Positions 22,717 to 32,825 of a DNA stretch of 64,000 nucleotides are shown here, one piece after another (within the stretch, counting starts at the first letter, position 1; every line of letters starts with the position of its first letter). Where the stretch lies: assembly GCA_028753945.1 (NCBI GenBank), contig JAPNXP010000013.1, forward strand, positions 2,480,001 through 2,544,000, written 5' to 3'. The notes beneath the pieces were generated by a model. It was not told the origin of the DNA. It did no database searches and worked only from the letters and a program-made list of their open reading frames with translations. Source of the DNA: Hexactinellida sp. DTS-2022. Taxonomy: Eukaryota > Porifera > Hexactinellida. Position numbers and translations under genes: made by a program.

Positions 22717-23390
22717 TGTATCCACTTATATAAATACATTTTAATAGTTTGTGTATTCAATATTAATCTCTGTTTTAACAATGTAGTTTTAATGATTACC
22801 GTATTGTATTATTACTCAATGTAAAATACGTCAGTCGTTGTTAAGACTTGTTGAATTTCACGGAATGCAACTCAACATTGTTACTTCGTGGGAGATCAAA
22901 TGATCAAAAACACCTTTGGGTAATACTTTTAAAGAATGTTGTAAGAAACAAAACAAGTCATCTGTTTTAGAAAGTGATATTAGTTTATTATATAAAAAAC
23001 TAACATAAGGCCATATAAAATAAATAACTTGTTTATCATCCCCGTCGTCCCAATTTTTATCCCCCGTCCGGATATATTTTATTCTTATGAACATAATCGT
23101 ACAGATATTAGCTATAAACTTGTGTAAAGTACACTAATGCATAATTAGTCATGTGTTTAGGGAATTTCTTTAATTATTTGGGGATTATCATGTGATTTTC
23201 TAATTTAATTTAATAATAATATTTATTGTTTGGCATTGGGTAATGTTATTTGCATAATAATGGAATAAAAAATAAAAATAAAATCCCGTCCGCCGTCCCT
23301 ATTTTCTGAAAAAATCCGGATGATAAACAAGTAATTTATTTTACATGGCCTAAGTTTAAATAACTAATTTTATTTAACTACTTTAACTAT
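22717..23390. other. MULE interior, noncoding
   Basis: AT-rich. CCCCGTCGTCCCAATTTTTA at about 23040 and the CCCGTCCGCCGTCCC stretch at 23285 look like two halves of a small inverted element, but I could not fix its ends. Confidence 0.4.
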
Positions 23391-23432
23391 TTCTTGATAT
23401 CGTTTCATCGAAAAACAAAACAAAACAAGACC

Positions 23433-23651
23433 ATGGCGGAACCTCCCGACCAGCCGTTCAGGCTGATCAGGTCGGAGAGAGGAGGAAATAAGCTGGCTGA
23501 AGGAGGTTATTTTTACGGGATGCAGAGGAGAGTAGGAGAGGTGATTCATTGGCAGTGCGAGCAAAGAGGGGTCTGTAAAGCACGAATGCACACGAAAGGG
23601 ATGGAGATTGTTAAGCGCACTAATGATCATCTCCACGTACCTGACGAGTAG
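23433..23651 (+). pseudogene. FLYWCH zinc-finger domain (MULE transposase N-terminus), inverted copy
   Basis: An ATG in a good context (ACCATGGCG) opens MAEPPDQPFRLIRSERGGNK, then GGYFYGMQRR, IHWQCEQRGVCKARMHT, IVKRTNDHLHVPDE and a TAG. This is a FLYWCH-type finger (C-x5-C ... H-x-H), the DNA-binding head of many animal MULE transposases. Past the TAG the frame goes on for about 55 codons to another TAG. The same DNA from 23524 onward recurs inverted at 24657-24198, which is the copy that leads into the catalytic domain. Confidence 0.85.
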
Positions 23652-24657
23652 GCGGTGATTTGCCAGGAGACCAAGATAGGCATCAAGAGGAAAGCACGGG
23701 CCAGTCAGGATAGCTCGTACCACATTGTGGTAGAGAGTATGGCGACGGTATATGAGGGCACGGCTGCTAAGCTACCCAAGCTGGACAGCCTGAAGCGGAC
23801 AATACAGCGCCAGCGCGTGCAGTAGCTGGCAGCCCCAGTGCAGCCTGCCGGTCTGGAGGAGCTGGTGCTACCGGAAGAGTACCAGCTGACAGCCAAGGGG
23901 GAGCAGTTCCTCCTCTACGACTCGGGACCGGAGATGCAGAGGATCCTCATCTTCGGGACACAGCGCAACCTGGAGATGCTGCAACCTGGAGATGAGGGAC
24001 AGAGTAGGCGAATCTGCTCCCACATCCTCCTGTAGGTAGCCTCCGTCTTGTTGGGCAGCAGCACGAACAGACTCGGCAGCAGGTGACCATCCCGCATGAC
24101 TTGAGGTCCTCCACGGAATGCATGCACCACCTACACCTGGGCGAAGAGGGAGGGAGCCGTCTTAATGGTGCCGTCAGCCATCCAGTAGTCCGACAGTCGC
24201 AGCATCTCCAGGTTGCGCTGTGTCCCGAAGATGAGGATCCTCTGCGTCTCCGGTCCCGAGTCGTAGAGGAGGAACTGCTCCCCCTTGGCTGTCAGCTGGT
24301 ACTCTTCCGGTAGCACCAGCTCCTCCAGACCGGCAGGCTGCACTGGGGCTGCCAGCTACTGCACGCGCTGGCGCTGTATTGTCCGCTTCAGGCTGTCCAG
24401 CTTGGGTAGCTTAGCAGCCGTGCCCTCATATACCGTCGCCATACTCTCTACCACAAAGTGGTACGAGCTATCCTGACTGGCCCGTGCTTTCCTCTTGATG
24501 CCTATCTTGGTCTCCTGGCAAATCACCGCCTACTCGTCAGGTACGTGGAGATGATCATTAGTGCGCTTAACAATCTCCATCCCTTTCGTGTGCATTCGTG
24601 CTTTACAGACCCCTCTTTGCTCGCACTGCCAATGAATCACCTCTCCTACTCTCCTCT
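23524..24657. repeat. Large inverted repeat, 460-bp arms, 214-bp loop
   Basis: 23524-23983 pairs with 24198-24657 (coordinates sum to 48,181) at near identity; the differences I saw include GATGCAGAGG versus its partner GACGCAGAGG. The loop 23984-24197 holds the MULE core start. A transcript would fold into a long hairpin. Confidence 0.93.
23984..24657 (-). pseudogene. MULE transposase: FLYWCH end, linker and start of the MULE catalytic domain
   Basis: On the minus strand the right arm gives the second half of the FLYWCH domain, a linker (KGEQFLLYDSGPETQRILIF) and then the MULE core: YWMADGTIKTAPSLFAQV (first catalytic Asp in A-D-G-T), a TAG, and LLPSLFVLLPNKTEATYRRM. The second Asp and the Glu are absent, so it is catalytically dead. 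Three in-frame TAG codons occur, at about 24534 and 24356 and between the two core blocks. The DNA here is visibly GC-rich and uses GC-ending codons, unlike the AT-rich surroundings. Confidence 0.85.
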
Positions 24658-24720
24658 CCTTCTTCTTGGGCTGCAGCTACCAGCGATGTAAGGACAGTTG
24701 TCAGATGTGGTAGCTGCACG

Positions 24721-25030
24721 CAACATAGTCCTAGTCTAGTTCTCTAAATTCTTAGTTCTCTTAGTTCATATTGGTAATACGTATTTAGTACTTGTAGTTT
24801 TTTTAGTTTTTAATTACTATTAAATGCAGAATACTATTGGTTCCTTTTATAAATACAGAGTTTAGAATTTGCAGGGAAACATGAATGCCATTGGATGGGG
24901 AATCGGACGGGACAGTTTTTTGGTGACTGCTATATACATATAGGTGGCCGCAAGTGTGGAGTTGATTAACTGTTCAGTGGATGTCATACATTTCTCGCTA
25001 CACAATAAATATAATCGTATATAACATTTC
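24721..25030. other. MULE interior, noncoding
   Basis: AT-rich; no feature seen. Confidence 0.4.
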
Positions 25031-25037
25031 GATTATA

Positions 25038-25172
25038 CAGGCAACTCTCGTTATAATGAAGTGCTGGGGAGCTGTAATTTCATTCGTTATAAGCGAATAA
25101 TCATTGATGCATTTAGTGCTCTGGGGAAAAAAGCAATTTAGTTATATCCAACTTGGTTATAACGTGAGTTTA
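25038..25172. mobile_element. pogo/mariner-type MITE
   Basis: TA then CAGGCAACTCTCGTTATAA at the left; the right end reads GTTATAACGTGAGTTTAA. Same family as 42903-43169. The interior keeps GAAGTGCTGGGGAGC. Confidence 0.65.
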
Positions 25173-25174
25173 AC

Positions 25175-26405
25175 TTACTACATGGATAAGACTAGTAGCG
25201 TAGATAAGGTTTCGGGGCCCCAGGTTCAAAATTATGTGCCGGAGACACTGGCCCCACAAGTTCAAATTGAAGTAGTAAATTTTAAGGAGTGCACGCATCT
25301 GGCTAAATTTGAGTTCGGAAATGACATTTCCCGGATATAGACATTACTGTTAGACATAATGTATATGGTTACTAAAATTTTAATTCTTTCAATTCGTTTT
25401 GCATAACGAGAAACATCAACTCTCTTCATGTTTCACTCAATTAGTTTGAAAAGAAATAAAGCTATGAAGCAAGAATACAATTTGAATAAATTGATAACTG
25501 ACAAACAAATAGTCATATATGTACGTATATTAGAATACAAATAATTATAAAATAAAATAACTGTTATAATGAGTATGATTGAAGTATAGCAGCATATGGG
25601 GAATTCGGAACCCTTGGGGGGGGCTGGACATCGGGGCAAAGCACTTAACTGATGTACAACGTAATACGCAAGCCATAAGTAGATTAAGTGATTCATTTTG
25701 TACTTTACGTAAGATAACAATGTTGTGCAAATTGATTTCTTAATGTATTATTCTGGCTATATTCTTTTAATTATTCTCTTATACAAGAATTAATAGCACC
25801 TCGGGTTTTGTTTAAAAAATAGTTGCTAATGGAGGTGTTTCTGATAAGGGCATTTGTAAAAAATATTAAAACAAGATTTACTTAGTTATATTAAAAGAGC
25901 ATACAGTTTTCCTGGAAGATGGTGAAAGGGGGGCAATGGACCGGGAAAGGTATATAACAGAGACTCCACATTTGATAGTAAACATTTGAAAATAAAATAT
26001 AAATAATAGTATAAAATACTTTAAAGTATTGAATATATGAATTCATAGATTTATTGAGGAAGTCCAACTAGGAAACATTATCAAATGATCACCCTAAATA
26101 TGTCTACACATACTTATGTGTACGTTCATATTTTATAGCAACCTACGTATAACTTGTTTTCGAGTAATATAATTGTTGTTTGTCTATTAAAAGTTTGAGT
26201 TGCTTTATTTAAAATGAACTTTCTTAGTCTATTAGCAACTTGAATTTGCTTATAGGGGAACCAGGAAATAGGTTGCTAATAAACGAAGCGAGTTAAGCGA
26301 GTTGCTAATAGGGGAACTGACTTTATAGAATTCCCCATACTCTTGATCGGGACCTGTATATTGGTTGCTAATAGAGCAATGTTGCTAATAGAAGCAACTC
26401 CACTG
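25175..26405. other. Noncoding DNA ending in a mariner-type terminus
   Basis: Mostly AT-rich without coding. From about 26190 to 26405 TTGCTAATA recurs several times, and the end CAACTCCACTG|TA at 26405 is a pogo/mariner-type terminal repeat. I could not place its left partner with confidence. Confidence 0.5.
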
Positions 26406-26589
26406 TATTAATTTAATTAATCCGTAACCCATACGAATATTTAATTAGTCAATAAAGTAAAGCACGTGTTATTTGGACTGCAATACAACAGCAGTTATAG
26501 TCTTCCACACTACTTCAAGGTTACATTGTGGTTTGGTCCGGTTTTAGTTTAAGCGGAGTTTGTCCACTGTCTGTCCAAAACTGGATTTG

Positions 26590-26625
26590 GATTAATTAAT
26601 TAATTAATTAACTAATTAATTAATC
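26590..26625. repeat. (ATTA)n microsatellite
   Basis: About nine ATTA/TTAA units with one interruption (AACTAATT). Confidence 0.9.
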
Positions 26626-27186
26626 TCATACTCCAGCCCAACTTCGTATTCTCTAATAGTTGACATTTCTCCGACTCTCCCTGATGTTTGCATTAACCAG
26701 AGTCTGCAGGACTAGTAAATAAACTCGATTCAGAGAAACCTATGATTAGTGAACACCCTATAATTAATAAACGCTCTGGTAGCCCCGAGGGGGTTCACTT
26801 CCGACTTGTTGTTTATACTTCTGAACAAGATAATATTTCTCTGGTTAGATTGAATAACCAGTAATTGCGGATTGACATTTTAATAAATTTATGTTGTTGT
26901 CTAAATACGAGTAAGGTGAATGCACTATAAATATATTCTGTAGAGTCATACTTACATTACTTACTTGATTGAAGTATAATGTGTGAATAGTTCTAGTTCA
27001 TGCAGTCTAATCAGATAAATAGATTGAATATACTAGGATATTATATTCACGTTGGTTTCATAAAATGCCTACATTTAGCAGATAACACAGTTCTCTTTAG
27101 TATTTTTATTGGGATTTATTCTAAACTTCATTCAATAAAATTATAAATCCAGTTTAAATTAATTATAATTTATAATAATTTAAATA
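26626..27186. other. MULE interior, noncoding
   Basis: No gene or array seen between the ATTA tract and the right terminal repeat. Confidence 0.4.
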
Positions 27187-27189
27187 ATT

Positions 27190-27309
27190 CAACCAATCAA
27201 ATCAGTAGCGAAATGTCGTGTAACCAATTGTCGCTGTAACGAATTGTCGTGTAGCGAATTGTCGCTGTAACGAATTGTCGTGTAACGAATTGTCGTGTAA
27301 CGAATTGTC
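27190..27309. repeat. MULE right terminal inverted repeat, tandem 15-17-bp units
   Basis: Inverted partner of 22575-22690: TGTAACGAATTGTCG units including GTAACCAATTGTCG and GTAGCGAATTGTCG variants, beginning next to CAACCAATCAAATCAGTAGC, which mirrors the left interior. Confidence 0.93.
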
Positions 27310-27317
27310 GGACTTCC

Positions 27318-27588
27318 CATAAATACAATGCATAAAGATTGGAATAAATTATTGATACTTGTCATTTCAACAGTGCGTACAATAAATCCGATACAATGTA
27401 AAAACAGTTTTCTCACATCTTTTTGTAGTTTAAATTTTTTATTTATATGAAATCCTATGCTGTGTATTTTTAGAGCCGAACATAAGTGAAGAATTACTTT
27501 AAAGTCCGTCTGATTGACTGCAGAATTTATATCTACCATATTCCAACACCTATGGAGATAAGTATCTATATCACACTTGAGAAAAATA
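27318..27588 (-). pseudogene. OTU-tailed giant transposase-like gene: segment between two insertions
   Basis: Minus-strand text from 27588: FLKCDIDTYLHRCWNMVDIN, FKVILHLCSALKIHSIGFHI, KKFKLQKDVRKLFLHCIGF, ending LFQSLCIVFM at the MULE footprint. Open for about 90 codons. It continues the transposase-like core whose first part lies at 28866-29599. The first 90 bases are a duplicate of 28866-28955. Confidence 0.65.
27499..27588. repeat. 90-bp direct duplication flanking a 1.28-kb insertion, copy 1
   Basis: Matches 28866-28955 with an offset of 1,367 and two substitutions seen (GCAG/GCTG, CACC/CACT). Both copies are coding for the same residues on the minus strand. Confidence 0.92.
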
Positions 27589-27859
27589 GGCTCGACCCAC
27601 ACCTTCACTAATAACGTCCCCTTCAAATCCAAACATATATCAGTTTTAGCCTTAACTATAATGATAATAAATCCGCAATCAAAATTGAATTCGAATCATA
27701 TTCGCTCGAGTGATTGAATTTAGTTCCATATTACGTAATATTAAATTCATATACCTGATGAAAATAATCGCGCCGATGTAAGTGAAAAACCACAAAAGTT
27801 TTAGTGTTGATTATGCCTTGTTTATTCAATACATATACTTAGCTAAAATGTAATGGAAG

Positions 27860-28032
27860 CAGTGTTTTTTTAAGGCAAATTAGAGGCCCAAAATGGACCT
27901 CTAATTTTTCTCAATGGGCCTCTAATTTTTAACTCAATATCATGAAATGTAGGGTGAGGACCTCTAATTGTTGGGGTGAGGGCCTCTAATTGTTGGCAGG
28001 GCCCTCTAAGCAAATCCTTAAAAAAAACACTG
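27860..28032. mobile_element. hAT MITE, 173 bp, perfect 8-bp target duplication
   Basis: AATGGAAG at 27852-27859 and 28033-28040. Ends CAGTGTTTTTTTAAGG and, inverted, the same with one extra T. The interior repeats CCTCTAATT five times. Confidence 0.93.
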
Positions 28033-28040
28033 AATGGAAG

Positions 28041-28403
28041 CTTTTTTCATTTTATTAGCTTACTAAGATTTTATAGAGCTTCAAAGTCAAAGTCAAAACA
28101 AGTTATTTTGGCGATGATTATTGCATTTTTCCGATTCAAAGAATTACAACAATTTGTAAATGTAACAAAAACGTTAAATTTCCCATTAAGTTAAGTAGCA
28201 CTATTTCTAAAATAGTAATCTGCAAAGAAATCTTTAAAATCATAGAATAATTTTTCCCTCCATCCGCGCGAGTTTGACTGGGTTGGTACTTTGTTGAAGA
28301 ATATCTGTTTATTTATATTGTAATACTGTTTTCCTATATATATATACACATCATTCAGTAGGAATCTTATATAGTGGTTATATAATAATGTTAACTATTA
28401 AAG
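28041..28403. other. No recognisable content
   Basis: AT-rich interior of the 1.28-kb insertion, with a short TA tract near 28340. Confidence 0.4.
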
Positions 28404-28405
28404 TA

Positions 28406-28600
28406 CGGTCAGGTTCTTTTATTATGAACATTAAAGGGATCAAAAATTGTGTTCATAATAGAGAGACTTCATAATAAGCGAACTCAACTTAATACAAGCC
28501 CTATGTAAGTTGTTAAATTGGGACCGTAGGGTTTGTTCATAATAAAAAATCTTCATATTAAGCAGACGAAATCTTGTTCATAATAAGCAAACCTGACTGT
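28406..28600. mobile_element. pogo/mariner-type MITE, 195 bp, TA target
   Basis: TA at 28404 and 28601. Ends CGGTCAGGTTCTTTTATTATG and, inverted, CAGTCAGGTTTGCTTATTAT. GTTCATAATA repeats inside. A fragment of the same family is at 50236-50281. Confidence 0.9.
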
Positions 28601-28865
28601 ATTATGCAATGATTTAATCTTAAGTTATGAAGTATTAAACAATACAAATTAGATAATTCCGCTATAAATTGTGACGAAATCCCCACCAAATTTTGTACTG
28701 CTTCAGTGGCGCAAAGTGGCGCAAGGTGGTATATTTCCTAAAGTATTTGGAATTTCTGGATGAAAATTCCTGTGAATATACCCAATCTATAGAGCATGCG
28801 GAAAATGCAATAATATACATTTAATCAATGTTCTGGGCCTCCGTCCTGAAGGTGTGGCTCGAGCA

Positions 28866-28955
28866 TTAAAGTCCGTCTGATTGACTGCTGAATTTATATC
28901 TACCATATTCCAACACTTATGGAGATAAGTATCTATATCACACTTGAGAAAAATA
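28866..28955. repeat. 90-bp direct duplication, copy 2
   Basis: Partner of 27499-27588. Confidence 0.92.
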
Positions 28956-29910
28956 CTACAAGAACTGTGAATCAAAACACAGCTGAAATCTATTTCAACT
29001 TGTGAAATGTTTAGATCGCCCAGTATTTTCTTTGCATCAAGGGACCATTTGTGCAAAAAATAACTTATTTCAGCACTGGTGTGTCCTGAACTAATCATTT
29101 CTGCTAGTGGAATTGGACTAGTGGAATAAGTAGGATGTCTTACAGTAAGAGCGTAATAGAATACTTTCTTTAGTGAGGGTTCTATTTTCCTAACAATTGA
29201 TCCTGTGGCATCTAAGTGAAGAAAAATTCTTGTATCTTTAAACAATTTCAATATTTTGATTTGATCTTCATTGTACATATGTACAATAAAAGGATTATGA
29301 CTTAGTGACTGTATGTAACCTCTAACATGAAGACCAATAACACTATTTCTATAATACTGTTGTAAGCTAATTAACTCAGTCCAGTTATCATAAGAATACC
29401 TCAGTAAACTAGACAAATCAAATTTAGCTTTTCGCAGAACTGCAGAATTTCTAACCTTATTTAGGTTACCATAATTAAGTGCTAAGTTTGTGTTCTCTAC
29501 AGAATCAAATAGATCATAGAAATAAGCATTTACAGATGTATCTGCTACCCCTCTAGCTACTTCTAACTTATGCGAATGTGATAAATTTCGTGAGTGCACA
29601 GTTGTATTATCGAAATGCTGTTCAGATAAGGTTCCATAAGCTCATAAGCTACATACTCCACAATAATATTATCACCAATTTTACACTCCAACGGCTCTTT
29701 CTTTATTATAAATGTAAATTCAAACCAATCTTTAAACTTACACGCTGTTTAGCTCTAAAAAAAACAGCTACCGGTATTTTGTTTTCTACTACTAAGTTTA
29801 ACAACCTTTTTGTATTGAAAAGAAAGAACACATACAAAATTTCCCTCGATTTTGGAACTAAATTAATTGGTCCAATCTTTAGAAAATACTACAGAGTCTC
29901 CATGAATTAG
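28866..29910 (-). pseudogene. OTU-tailed giant transposase-like gene: transposase-like core, part 1
   Basis: The minus strand is open from 29599 to beyond 28866, and related text extends to about 29910 with stops (KDWFEFTFIIKKEPLECKIG, YELMEPYLNSISIIQLCTHE). The core has RIFLHLDATGSIVRKI and, about 95 residues on, VEIDFSCVLIHSS. Paired Asp sites in L-D-A-T-G and (T/I)-D-F-S are the pattern of a DDE-type transposase fold. SGHTSAEISYFLHKW lies between them. I cannot point to the Glu. The family name is unknown to me. The gene continues at 27588 after the 1.28-kb insertion. Confidence 0.65.
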
Positions 29911-30955
29911 TGTAATACTTTTCACTAAACATGGATTGTTCAACTATGACTTCATTACCCAGAGTACTGTCATCTACTGATGGCACTAGCAATTTGGACT
30001 CAGGGATATTAGAGGTAATAACAATTTCAGGTTGCGGGTCATCGGTAGATGACAATATCGGGACTTGTTGATTTGAAGAAGAAGAGGTATGATGAAATTT
30101 TAGGCACAGAGATTCATGAAATGAGCTTAAAGTTCTGAACTTTCTCGACAGGCTAGAATAAAGCTAATGAATAAATCTAGTTGTTGGACTGTGATAGCTA
30201 TATATGAATTTCCGAATAGCTCTAATATCCTACAACTAATGTTTTCAACTAAAATCCACGCTTCCACTAAGTTACAATTTCGCCTGATTAGTCGAATCCA
30301 TTGCATTGACTCCATTAGACAGCAACTAAACTTTTTCGACTGGTCGTGGAGTTTGTCATCCACTAGCATGAACTCACCACTAACAAGCGGACACTCTAAG
30401 CTGAAAAATTTAATTGCATCCAACCATAGACTATTATTACAGTTTATGAATGACCAAAAATGGCTATCAGTCCTCCCTGTTTGGGGAGGAGAAGAAGCTA
30501 TCTTACATCAGACCGTAAAGCTGGCAGTCATCACAACCAGATGCCAATAAACCTAGCAAACTGGTATTCGTTACGTCTCGCTGTAGACTAGGAAAACAGA
30601 AATCAATTTCATCCAAACTCCTCTTAATGAGTTCTACAGTGTCAGGATATGAGCTAGCAGATACTAACTGAGTACTGATATGCTCTACTGCCAATTGGGA
30701 TACATCAATGGGAATGATAGACTTACGCGTACTGATCATTTGCTTTACAGATGCTGAAAGTTTCCTCTATTCAATCTCCATTTGGAGCTGAGAGAATCGC
30801 GCTTAGTAGCCTTGTTTTTTCCTAAAAGAATAATTGATAATTTTCCCCAGACAGATTTTGGCTTATGTTTGTCTCCTTTGTTCAAAGCATCTCTTACGCT
30901 ATCGAAGCTTTTCATAGCCGAGTTTCTGGAGAGCTTCGACGAATTGATCTATTGC
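29911..30955 (-). pseudogene. Probable N-terminal part of the giant transposase-like gene (unrecognised)
   Basis: Successive minus-strand open stretches at 30739-30503 and 30423-30127, plus shorter ones up to 30955 and down to 29930, read as protein in one direction: IDQFVEALQKLGYEKLR, MISTRKSIIPIDVSQLAVEH, ELIKRSLDEIDFCFPSLQRD, LVEAWILVENISCRILELFG, then a Ser/Pro-rich linker with SSSSNQQVPILSSTDD. I recognise no domain. Strand, order and spacing fit an N-terminal extension of the gene whose core is at 29599-28866, but a separate decayed gene is possible. Confidence 0.4.
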
Positions 30956-31023
30956 AGTCATTACTAGATGAAATAATAATTATTATTTTAATTAATCAAT
31001 ACATACATATATATATACTACTA

Positions 31024-31170
31024 CAGTAGAACCTCGTTAGTACGAACACGGTTAATTAATACGAATTTCCGGATAAGAAGAACAGTTCCACAAAATCAGG
31101 TCCCAACAATGGCGATTGAATGGGTATTACTCCAGTTAATACGAACTTCGGGTAAAGCGAATTTTTTTTT
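31024..31170. mobile_element. pogo/Tigger-type terminus
   Basis: TA then CAGTAGAACCTCGTTAGTAC, and inside AATACGAACTTCGGG repeated in related form (AATACGAATTTCCGG). The right end is not clear. Confidence 0.6.
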
Positions 31171-31209
31171 ATCGTCCGTTGGTATCGACTGCATATAGTA
31201 ATTATATTA

Positions 31210-31324
31210 CAGGGGCGGCGGAAGCAGTCAGGCCGGTCAGTCCAATAGCCTGACCACTCTTATGATGTAGTTAGGCTGGTCAAGCCATGGCCTGACCACT
31301 TTATAACTGCTTCCGCCGGCCCTG
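31210..31324. mobile_element. Short GC-rich hAT-like MITE, 115 bp
   Basis: Ends CAGGGGCGGCGGAAGCAGT and, inverted, CAGGGCCGGCGGAAGCAGT. Two internal GGCCTGACCA-type motifs. Flanks share only TATTA, so the target duplication is eroded. Related GC-rich DNA continues to about 31470. Confidence 0.75.
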
Positions 31325-31695
31325 TATTAGTATTCGAGGCCGGCGGTATTTCCTTCCGCCGGCCTTGGGCATCCAAACCTTGAAGGCCACGTTATTGTAA
31401 ATTAAATTTAGATCTGATCATTCAAAATGTAGTGGTAAAATATCGGTCCGGCCATGGCCTGCCCTGGTATTATTAAAATAAATAAAAAAGTAGCTAAAAG
31501 GCAATAAATAAATAAAACTCACTTGAATTGGAAGAATCGACTTGGAGGAATAAAGAAGAGAGCAGAAAAAGAAAAGAGAAGAAAATGGAGATGAGAAATA
31601 TGCTGTAAAGTCAAAAAGATCTTTGAAAAAAAAGAGAAAAGTGTGTTTGAAAAAAATGAAAATAATTCGAAGAAAATCAAGTAGAAGAAAGGCAG

Positions 31696-32049
31696 TAGTG
31701 ATCGACCGAAATAAGTTTCGGCCGAATATACGGCAAACCGAATATACGGCAAATGACGCCGAATAATGGTTTCGGCATTATATAGTATTTTAATGATTTT
31801 CATTCCGTAAGATCAAAACTAACAAAAATGTTATGTTATGCATTCAATGCCTGCATTGAATAACCTTTTATTACATGGTTTACATTTGACACGATACATA
31901 AGCTTTCTACTAAATATTGTGTCTTGAAGTAAAAGGTAAATTAAATGATTATATTCCTCACATCTATTATAATAATAGGTATCAGTATTTTGCCGAAACC
32001 GATATTCGGCGCCGAATATTCGGCGAAAAACAGTTTCGGTCGATCACTA
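31696..32049. mobile_element. hAT MITE, 354 bp, perfect 8-bp target duplication
   Basis: AAAGGCAG at 31688-31695 and 32050-32057. Ends TAGTGATCGACCGAAATAAG and, inverted, TAGTGATCGACCGAAACTG. The interior repeats CCGAATATACGGCAAA. Confidence 0.94.
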
Positions 32050-32166
32050 AAAGGCAGTGTACCATTTATAGTGAGGAATCATTGAATTATAAACAAGGAT
32101 ATAATAAATTCTGATCAATAGTTATTAGACAACATATTCTACATTGTGGATATTGGATAGGTATGC

Positions 32167-32521
32167 AAATCATCATTGTAAGCCGATTTTAGTGAAATTT
32201 ATGTTAATAATATTTTTTCAAAAATGAATATTTTGTTTTGAAATATGCATGACAGGTTGTCATAGGTGAGATAGACATGTGATTAAAAGGAAAATTTGAT
32301 TTGATGAATAATTAATGAGTTATTATGGAAAAACCGAGGTCTAAATTTGAGCGAAGATTTTTGAGTTATCTTAAAGAATTTTGACATTTTGGGATTATAT
32401 ATGGGTTGTCACAACTTTAATCTTTCCGCTGATGTAAAAAAATTTCACGTACAGCGTAACTTTTTGAGTTATTAGCATAAACGTGAGGTCTCCGAATCCG
32501 CCGCTAAGATAACACTCGTGA
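32167..32521 (-). repeat. Dispersed repeat D, inverted copy
   Basis: Inverted, slightly longer copy of 18041-18359. It contains TTTTTGAGTTATCTTAAAGA and an extra AACTTTTTGAGTTATTAGC segment absent from the other copy. Confidence 0.88.
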
Positions 32522-32825
32522 GAAATTACATCAATTTATTGCGAAATATCCTCTAAATACTACACCTCTAGGTATATTAACAATAGTCATGAATATTATA
32601 TACATCGAGCCAAATAACACATTATTGAGACAATTTCTGATATAAAACAAAATGACGGGGTTTAGATACATTCTTCCCACTGATAAAAGCTTCAATTTAT
32701 CATTTGTCAGTTAGAAAATACATTTATCCCAAATCATACGAAGGTATAATGTAATTACACAAATAATGGCTATTAAGACTCATCTGATATCTCCTGCTAG
32801 CTATAGATATATTTAACGTTTAGAC

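Larger units (their letters stand above)
22567..27317. mobile_element. 4.75-kb Mutator-like element (MULE) with 9-bp target duplication
   Basis: Flanked by CATAAATAC at 22558-22566 and 27318-27326 (9 bp, the MULE length). The ends are inverted repeats built from 15-17-bp CGACAATTCGTTACA units (22575-22690 and 27190-27309). Inside is a broken FLYWCH/MULE transposase. It is inserted in the giant transposase-like gene; removing the element and one CATAAATAC joins LCIVFM to SSSLSVIV in frame. Most of the interior (24.7-27.2 kb) is noncoding and carries other MITEs. Confidence 0.85.
27589..28865. mobile_element. 1.28-kb insertion with short terminal inverted repeats
   Basis: Left end GGCTCGACCCACACCTTCA; right end read inward TGCTCGAGCCACACCTTCA. 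It interrupts the giant transposase-like gene and is bordered by the 90-bp duplication. No coding DNA of its own; it carries a hAT MITE (27860-28032) and a pogo-type MITE (28406-28600). Superfamily unknown. Confidence 0.6.

Noticed and set aside
23524..24657. Three in-frame TAG codons in the MULE gene considered as codon reassignment
   Set aside because: The positions would need different amino acids (Gln-like, Tyr-like), the protein lacks later catalytic residues, and the host genes read normally. Ordinary decay explains them.
31519..31803. Phe-rich 94-codon minus-strand frame
   Set aside because: It arises from an A/G-rich low-complexity tract and runs into the hAT MITE end; no start context or homology pattern.
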